NCBI GenBank assembly: GCA_002779235.1
Contig: PEXD01000025.1
Location: 1 to 8,744, forward strand
Source: Candidatus Woesearchaeota archaeon CG07_land_8_20_14_0_80_44_23
GTDB taxonomy: Archaea > Nanobdellota > Nanobdellia > Woesearchaeales > 0-14-0-80-44-23
Length of the DNA stretch: 8,744 nucleotides
Direction: 5' to 3'
This document shows, piece after piece, positions 4,827 through 8,744 of this stretch. Numbering within the stretch: the stretch's first letter is position 1; each line of letters opens with the position of its first letter. A model generated the notes under the pieces. It saw only the letters and a list, made by a program, of their open reading frames with translations, was not told the origin of the DNA and searched no databases. A program made the position numbers and the translations under genes.

Positions 4827-6071
4827 ATGAAAAAGGAGTTCTTTGAGACATATGATTCAGGCATTACTGAGCTGCCTGCAAGAGTAAAAAAGATTGCAAA
4901 GGAAGGCAGCCTAACCATCATAACATTGGACAAGACGCCGTTCAGGCCTGCCTCTGGGGGGCAGCCAACTGACTTTGGAACAATTGAGAATGATTCTTTT
5001 AGCGCAAAGGTAGTTGACACCTCTGAAAAAGAGGGAGAGATAATCCACAAGTGCAAGATTGTCAGGGGCGCAGTTTCTGTAGGGAATGAGGTTGTTGCAA
5101 GAATAGATTTCAAAAGAAGAAAGAGCCTTATGCTCATGCATTCTGGAGAGCACCTGTTCTTCTCTTGCCTGAAAAAAGTTCTGGGAGAAAAGGGGATTCC
5201 TGCAGAAGTAGAAAAGGTGGCGATTGGCGAGCAGGAGTCAGCGCTGTTTGTAAAGGCAAGCTCGCTCAACTGGTATCTGATATTCGAGGCAGAGGAGCTT
5301 GCCAATAAGATAATATCAGAGGCAAGGGCTGTCTCTGTGAGCTATGTCAGAAAGGAAGGCATAGAGGAGCTTTCAAAAAATGGGCTGAGGATAAAAGCAG
5401 ACAGGATAAAGGATGGCTTCATAAGGGTAGTAGAGATTTCAGGGGCAGACCTCTCTGCATGCACAGGAACGCATGTAAAAAGCACCTCTCAGATTGGCTT
5501 CTTCATCGCAACAGGGCTGAAGGCAATTGGTTCTGGGCATTTTGAGATAAAGTTCAAGGCAGGTGAAGCTGCAAGGCAGGAATTGTTCTCGCAGGCAAGG
5601 ATTCTGAGGAAGGAGCAGGCGCTGCTGGGAACAAATGGTGAGGAGGCATTCCAGCTGATGCTTAAGATTCTTGACGATAAAAAGCGCCTTGAGGAGAAGC
5701 AGCAGCAGGCACTTTTTGAGAGGATAGCAAACCTCAGGCCAGAGAGCATTTCAGGGATATTATTCTATTCACACTCATTTGAAAACGAGGAGCAGAAGGT
5801 CATAGTTAAGGCAGCTTCAAAGCTCTGTAATGAAAAGTCAGTTGTCGCACTCATAAACAGGAAAGAGCCGGGCAAGGCGACTTTGTATGTGATGCGTTCA
5901 AAGGAGCTCGGGCTTGACATGCTCTCATTATTAAAGGATGAAATCCTCAGGCAGTTCCCAGGAAAGGGCGGGGGAAACTCAAGCTATGCAACCGGAGAGG
6001 TTGAGATGACTCCGGAGCAGGAGAACAGTTTCTTTGATGCAGTGAGGGCATTCATAAGGCTGAACTGCTAA
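4827..6071 (+). CDS. alaX: Long-form alanyl-tRNA editing protein AlaX-L
   Basis: Trans-editing hydrolase that removes wrongly attached serine or glycine from tRNA-Ala, as the editing domain of alanyl-tRNA synthetase does. The 414 residues are the size of AlaX-L. The first part holds TPFRPASGGQPTDFG (about 37-51). The zinc site is HSGEH (His105 and His109) with CTGTH (Cys212 and His216); the family usually has CGGTH, so the Thr is a mild variant. A charged helical linker (about 250-300) leads to a DHHA1-like C-terminal domain with FPGKGGGNSSYATGEV (about 377-391), which matches the tRNA-binding glycine-rich motif. ATG 4827 is preferred for promoter spacing. It is divergent from the EF-Tu domain-2-like gene. 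A T-rich tract follows the stop. Confidence 0.95.
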   Translation: MKKEFFETYDSGITELPARVKKIAKEGSLTIITLDKTPFRPASGGQPTDFGTIENDSFSAKVVDTSEKEGEIIHKCKIVRGAVSVGNEVVARIDFKRRKSLMLMHSGEHLFFSCLKKVLGEKGIPAEVEKVAIGEQESALFVKASSLNWYLIFEAEELANKIISEARAVSVSYVRKEGIEELSKNGLRIKADRIKDGFIRVVEISGADLSACTGTHVKSTSQIGFFIATGLKAIGSGHFEIKFKAGEAARQELFSQARILRKEQALLGTNGEEAFQLMLKILDDKKRLEEKQQQALFERIANLRPESISGILFYSHSFENEEQKVIVKAASKLCNEKSVVALINRKEPGKATLYVMRSKELGLDMLSLLKDEILRQFPGKGGGNSSYATGEVEMTPEQENSFFDAVRAFIRLNC

Positions 6072-6090
6072 GCCGGAAATCCTTCAAAAC

Positions 6091-6102
6091 TTTCTCTTTT
6101 TT
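6091..6102 (+). terminator. T-rich terminator after alaX
   Basis: TTTCTCTTTTTT lies 20 bp after the alaX stop. Archaeal RNA polymerase commonly stops at such T-tracts without needing a hairpin. Confidence 0.5.
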
Positions 6103-6122
6103 CAATATTATTTCCTGCTGAG

Positions 6123-6139
6123 TCCGGAGCGCTTCCGGA
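6123..6139. other. Small TCCGGA inverted repeat upstream of the subtilase promoter
   Basis: TCCGGA, a 5-base gap (GCGCT), then TCCGGA. It lies 16 bp upstream of the subtilase TATA-like box and could be an operator or a read-through stopper. Its flank AGTCCGGAG (6121-6129) recurs in the loop-proximal stem of the hairpin element at 7986-7994. Function unknown. Confidence 0.35.
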
Positions 6140-6154
6140 AAAAACTTCTAAAGC

Positions 6155-6164
6155 GTTATTTAAG
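6155..6164 (+). promoter_or_regulatory. TATA-like box for the subtilase operon
   Basis: GTTATTTAAG has its centre about 26 bp before ATG 6186, consistent with a leaderless message covering the protease and the overlapping small gene. Confidence 0.6.
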
Positions 6165-6185
6165 AAAAAAGCATAACATCTATTT

Positions 6186-7421
6186 ATGAAAAATCAGGGG
6201 CGGCTTTTCTCAAAACTTGAAAGGGCAGTGAAGGGCATAGAGCTCATCATTGAGGTAAGCAATAAAAACGCTGCCCTGAAGGCATTAAAAAGATTTGGGG
6301 AGTGCCACACATTTGAATTCATTCCGTATCTCTCGCTTGACTGCAGTATTGAAGACGCGAGAAAGCTTTCTGAACTGAAATACGGAAGGGCAAAGGACAG
6401 GACATTTGAAAGGAGCTTTTCTGACAGCATAGAGCACATTGTTTCAATAGAGCCGGCTGCAAAGGTCTCGATACCGCCCATGAGGCCTGGAATAAACTAT
6501 TATAGAAGGGCTGATGAGGAAAAACTTTGGAACCTTGAGAATATAGGGCTTTACTCTGCGCTTGAAAGGGCTTCTGGCTCGGGAGTTTCAATCGGCATAA
6601 TTGACACTGGCTGCGACTACACACATCCTGAAATCTCAGCAAGGTTCGGCTCAGAGAAGGGATATGATTTTGTTGAAAAAACAGGAAATCCCATGGACAG
6701 GAATGGGCACGGCACCCATGTTGCAGGAACTGTTGCTGGCTCATACTGCGGGATTGCAAGGGCATCCCGGCTTTACGCAATAAGGGTTCTTGACGAGGAC
6801 GGCTCTGGAAGCGAGGCAGATGTGATGAAGGGCATAGAATGGGCACTAAAAAGCAATATTCAAATTGTTAACATGAGCCTTGGCTCCCCAGAATACTCAG
6901 AGGCGTTCAAGGAGATGTGCTACTATGCATCATCGCAAGGAATGATAATCTGCGCAGCTGCAGGAAACGACGGCGAACCAACTTATAATTATCCATCCTC
7001 ATTTGAACCGGTTATTTCTGTTGCAGCAGTTGACAAAAGGAACAAGCATGCGTACTTCAGCAACATAAATGATTTGGTTGACATCTCTGCGCCTGGAGTT
7101 GACATTATCTCATCATACATGGGAGGCGGCTACAGGATGCTCTCAGGCACATCAATGGCAACTCCCCATGTCGCGGGCTGCATTGCACTTGCGATTTCAG
7201 CAGGGATTGAAAATCAGTATTGCGAAGACAGGATGAAATCAAGGGCAGAGCATCTCTATGAAGAGAACGTGCCTGCAGAGGCATTCGGCGCAGGGCTTAT
7301 AAGGATAGACAGCATGGTGTCATCTGCAGAATCAAAAATCATCAGGACATTCAGGGAGCAGTACAAAATGCAGGGCAGCAGGGGGCTACTTGGAAAGATA
7401 ATGGGTGCATCAGGAAAATGA
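6186..7421 (+). CDS. Subtilisin-like serine protease (family S8)
   Basis: 411 residues with a complete catalytic triad: Asp140 in GIIDTGCDYTHPE, His175 in NGHGTHVAGT and Ser323 in GTSMATPHVAG. Asn261 in AAAGND supplies the oxyanion hole. Residues about 17-98 look like an inhibitor I9/propeptide fold (IELIIEVSNKNAALKALKRF, then IVSIEPAAKV at the end), so the enzyme carries its own cleavable propeptide. There is no signal peptide (the N-terminus is MKNQGRLFSKLERAVKG) and no transmembrane anchor, so it is probably cytoplasmic unless exported by another route. A helical, basic tail of about 30 residues follows the catalytic domain. The stop overlaps the next gene's start in an ATGA, implying coupled translation with a separate propeptide-like protein. 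Confidence 0.94.
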   Translation: MKNQGRLFSKLERAVKGIELIIEVSNKNAALKALKRFGECHTFEFIPYLSLDCSIEDARKLSELKYGRAKDRTFERSFSDSIEHIVSIEPAAKVSIPPMRPGINYYRRADEEKLWNLENIGLYSALERASGSGVSIGIIDTGCDYTHPEISARFGSEKGYDFVEKTGNPMDRNGHGTHVAGTVAGSYCGIARASRLYAIRVLDEDGSGSEADVMKGIEWALKSNIQIVNMSLGSPEYSEAFKEMCYYASSQGMIICAAAGNDGEPTYNYPSSFEPVISVAAVDKRNKHAYFSNINDLVDISAPGVDIISSYMGGGYRMLSGTSMATPHVAGCIALAISAGIENQYCEDRMKSRAEHLYEENVPAEAFGAGLIRIDSMVSSAESKIIRTFREQYKMQGSRGLLGKIMGASGK

Positions 7422-7669
7422 CAGGGCTTGAAAAAATTGTGAAAGGAGAATTTTTCATAAGGTTTGACGAGGGAATGCTGAAAGAAGAGCAGGCAAGGGA
7501 GCTTCTTGAATCAGCAGGAATAGAGATAATATACCATTACATTACCGGCGTATATCAGGTTAAGGTGCCTGAAAAAGATTATGACAGCGCATTCTCAAAG
7601 CTGGAAGAGATGAAAGAGAAGAAATACATAAAGAGCATAGAGCCTGTCTACAGGACAAATGCTTTCTGA
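7418..7669 (+). CDS. Free-standing subtilase propeptide/inhibitor I9-like protein
   Basis: 83 residues. The pattern is strand-helix-strand-strand-helix-strand: FFIRFDEGMLKEEQARELLE, GIEIIYHYITGVYQVKVPE, a helix with SAFSKLEEMKEKK, and a closing strand IKSIEPVYRTNAF. This matches, from memory, the ferredoxin-like propeptide of subtilases (fervidolysin N-terminal type, ending in an EPxY-like strand). Here it is a separate gene with no protease domain. Its ATG shares 4 bp with the protease stop, so it is made together with the protease. It most likely folds against the active-site cleft as a chaperone or inhibitor supplied in trans. No signal peptide. The exact family assignment needs a profile search. 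Confidence 0.72.
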   Translation: MTGLEKIVKGEFFIRFDEGMLKEEQARELLESAGIEIIYHYITGVYQVKVPEKDYDSAFSKLEEMKEKKYIKSIEPVYRTNAF

Positions 7670-7689
7670 ATACTGCCTGAAAAAGTGGT

Positions 7690-7700
7690 TAAATATTTAA
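7690..7700 (+). promoter_or_regulatory. TATA-like box for the interrupted membrane-protein gene
   Basis: TAAATATTTAA has its centre 30 bp before ATG 7725. The in-frame ATG at 7707 is only 12 bp away, too close to be transcribed, so 7725 is the better start. Confidence 0.55.
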
Positions 7701-7880
7701 GGGCAGATGCTTTATGGGCATGAAATGGGGGGCGACAAAACTCTTCTGGAACTGCTGAAAGAGAGTGAGAAATATAAAGAGAAATCCGGGACCGAGTTTG
7801 ATAAACTGGAAAAAATCTTTGAAAACTATAAAGAAAATCCTGTGCTTGAAAAAGTCATTAAAGGGAATAGCAGCATTTAT

Positions 7881-7939
7881 GATGCAGAAAAGCGGCAAAA
7901 CTCCAATCTTCAGATTGGAGATAAGCCGCTTTTAGCATC
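7881..7939. repeat. Nested hairpin 1 of the insertion
   Basis: Stems from outside in: GATGC/GCATC (7881-7885 with 7935-7939), AAAAGCGGC/GCCGCTTTT (7888-7896 with 7925-7933), and CTCCAATCT/AGATTGGAG (7901-7909 with 7912-7920). The second and third are separated by a symmetric AAAA/ATAA internal loop. The AAAACTC and GAGATAAG strands of this loop region recur at 8515-8521 and 8642-8649. Confidence 0.85.
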
Positions 7940-7941
7940 CT

Positions 7942-8017
7942 AAAAATCCGCGATTAAGAGAGCGTCCGGTCAAACTCCGGACTTTAGTCCGGAGTAGGAC
8001 GCTCTCAGCGGATTTTT
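7942..8017. repeat. Nested hairpin 2 of the insertion: three 10-bp stems with matched bulges
   Basis: Three perfect 10-bp stems are stacked: AAAAATCCGC/GCGGATTTTT (7942-7951 with 8008-8017), GAGAGCGTCC/GGACGCTCTC (7958-7967 with 7997-8006) and ACTCCGGACT/AGTCCGGAGT (7974-7983 with 7986-7995). Each junction has a 6-base 5' bulge (GATTAA and GGTCAA, consensus GRTYAA) opposite a single 3' A. The regularity is far beyond chance and suggests a protein- or RNA-recognised structure. Confidence 0.88.
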
Positions 8018-8489
8018 ATGATGTTGTTTCAGAGCTGATATACACGCAGTTCGCAGGGTATTTTTTTGAGAAGAACTCATTTTTTGATTTTGACAAGGCA
8101 GACATTGGAAGAATATCTGAATTGCTGCCTCTGCACAATTACTTGAGCAAAAGGACTCCTTCTAAAATACGCAGAGAATTACTATCTACGAGCATTATGA
8201 GCAGCTGTCCGCCAATTTTTTTGACTGTTCTCGCATCTTTTTACGCGACTACTCCCCTTTCTATATTCCCGATTGTGGCAGCAGGCACAGTTGTTACATT
8301 TTTGGCAGTATTAGGCATGACTCTCTTCCATAGAGACGCATTGCTCGAAGAGCATAAGAGAACTCAAATGAAGCAATTCTTAGATGATGCGCATTATCTT
8401 GATGAAAAGATAAGAGAGGTTTACAAGAAATAAGATTAATTACATTTTATGGAAAACATTTTATAGAAATAAGTTTAGTATTCCCCAAA

Positions 8490-8498
8490 AATATTTAT
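8490..8498 (+). promoter_or_regulatory. Possible TATA-like box before the hairpin array
   Basis: AATATTTAT, preceded by CCCCAAAA, could drive transcription starting near 8520, inside the hairpin array. It is AT-rich sequence, so the call is weak. Confidence 0.3.
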
Positions 8499-8502
8499 GC
8501 TA

Positions 8503-8742
8503 AAAAACGGCGCTAAAACTCAATACAAAGAAATTCTAAAGAAATTTCTTGTACAAAGAAATGCTTTGCATTTCTTGAACTGAAAATCTTTGATTTTCAT
8601 GTACCAAAATTCGCTTGGCGAATTTTTGGTACTTTAGTTTAGAGATAAGGCGCCGTTTTTGGCACAAAGAAATGCTATGCATTTCTTGTGCAAGAAAACC
8701 TAAGGTTTTCTTTGCACAACAAAATCTATGATTTTGTGTGCA
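8503..8742. repeat. Array of seven short hairpins, four enclosed in a closing stem
   Basis: There is no gene from 8434 to the window end. A closing stem AAAAACGGCGC/GCGCCGTTTTT (8503-8513 with 8650-8660) encloses four hairpins: 8524-8553 (loop of 7), 8556-8576 (loop TTT), 8581-8599 (loop TTT) and 8601-8632 (loop TTG). Three more follow: 8662-8691 (loop TAT), 8689-8716 (loop TAA) and 8713-8742 (loop TAT). Most stems are 9-14 bp, and five of the seven carry exactly one unpaired A or T. The hairpins at 8556 and 8662 share nearly the same sequence (AAAGAAATGC, loop, GCATTTCTTG). The array may continue past the window. It could be a structured RNA, a protein-binding DNA array or a nest of hairpin elements. 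Confidence 0.85.
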
Positions 8743-8744
8743 CG

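Larger units (their letters stand above)
7876..8023. mobile_element. 139-bp hairpin insertion element with 9-bp target duplication
   Basis: TTTATGATG occurs at 7876-7884 and again at 8015-8023. Between the copies lie 130 bp made almost wholly of two adjacent nested hairpins (7881-7939 and 7942-8017). It encodes nothing and has no terminal inverted repeats. Removing 139 bp restores the host reading frame, which strongly supports a true insertion. It resembles a miniature non-autonomous element. The transposase that would move it is not in the window. Confidence 0.8.
7725..8433 (+). pseudogene. Two-helix membrane protein gene split by a 139-bp hairpin insertion
   Basis: The upstream part reads MGGDKTLLELLKESEKYKEK to NSSIYDA, then enters the insertion and stops at 7941-7943. 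The downstream part is open to the stop at 8431-8433 but has no plausible start. Deleting 139 bp (one TTTATGATG copy plus the insert) joins the halves exactly as SSIYD-VVSELIYTQF, giving 189 codons. The restored protein has a charged, probably coiled N-terminal half (about 1-50), an aromatic-rich middle (FAGYFFEKNSFFDFDK), two hydrophobic helices (SCPPIFLTVLASFYA and FPIVAAGTVVTFLAVLGM) and a charged C-terminal helix. I do not recognise the family. The intact coding sense of both halves means the insertion is recent, or the gene is still read by bypassing or RNA removal. Confidence 0.82.

Noticed and set aside
4808..5305. Long minus-strand open frame inside alaX, and similar opposite-strand frames inside the subtilase gene
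   Set aside because: They lie opposite strongly conserved coding sequence, have no promoter or family features, and arise from the codon bias of the real genes.
7707..7724. ATG 7707 as the start of the interrupted membrane-protein gene
   Set aside because: It is only 12 bp from the centre of the TATA-like box; ATG 7725 fits the promoter spacing.
7876..8023. Archaeal bulge-helix-bulge intron
   Set aside because: The ends of the 139-bp insert do not pair with each other; each half folds on itself. I see no two 3-nt bulges separated by a 4-bp helix at the junctions.
8442..8464. ACATTTTAT direct repeat as a target duplication for the array
   Set aside because: The two copies are only 14 bp apart and do not flank the hairpin array; they are ordinary AT-rich similarity.
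8503..8660. tRNA or tRNA-like cloverleaf
   Set aside because: Stem lengths, loop sizes of 3 and the lack of T-loop and anticodon-loop signatures rule it out.
8503..8744. CRISPR array
   Set aside because: The units are self-complementary hairpins of different sequence with almost no spacers. There is no constant repeat with unique spacers, and no cas gene is present.

Overview
The window looks archaeal. Every gene whose upstream region can be read has a TATA-like box about 24-30 bp before its start, usually without a Shine-Dalgarno site, which points to leaderless transcripts. Gene content agrees: a long-form AlaX editing protein, a DUF763 remnant, a stand-alone EF-Tu domain-2-like protein, helix-turn-helix/nucleotidyltransferase proteins paired with HEPN proteins, and an intracellular-type subtilase. 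Small compact genes and many accessory systems would fit a DPANN-type genome, but the phylum cannot be fixed from this sequence.

Bases 1-3650 are an accessory, defence-like region. A very AT-rich restriction-modification pair opens it: the 3' part of a Dam-class adenine methyltransferase converging with, and overlapping, a small PD-(D/E)XK nuclease. Two separate two-gene modules follow, each a helix-turn-helix/nucleotidyltransferase protein translationally coupled to a UPF0332-type HEPN protein. They have the layout of MNT-HEPN toxin-antitoxin systems. Their promoters carry operators of different sequence but identical geometry. The first module sits between two copies of a perfect 36-bp repeat that encodes the last ten codons of a broken membrane-protein gene.

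Bases 3641-6110 look more like core genome. They hold nth (endonuclease III), then only the 3' tail of a DUF763 gene. A minus-strand EF-Tu-domain-2-like gene is divergent from alaX (AlaX-L, Ala-tRNA editing hydrolase).

Bases 6155-7669 hold a subtilisin-like protease with its own propeptide-like N-terminus. It overlaps by 4 bp a second small gene that looks like a free-standing subtilase propeptide or inhibitor.

Bases 7690-8744 hold the most unusual material. A membrane-protein gene (7725-8433) is split by a 139-bp insertion made of two elaborate nested hairpins and bounded by a 9-bp direct repeat, TTTATGATG. Removing one repeat plus the insert restores one 189-codon frame exactly. The end of the window (8503-8742) is an array of seven A/T-rich hairpins, mostly with 3-nt loops. 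Four of them lie inside an 11-bp GC/A-run stem. That stem and its internal loop (AAAACTC on one side, GAGATAAG on the other) match the first hairpin of the insertion, so the two structures look like relatives of one undescribed hairpin element family.
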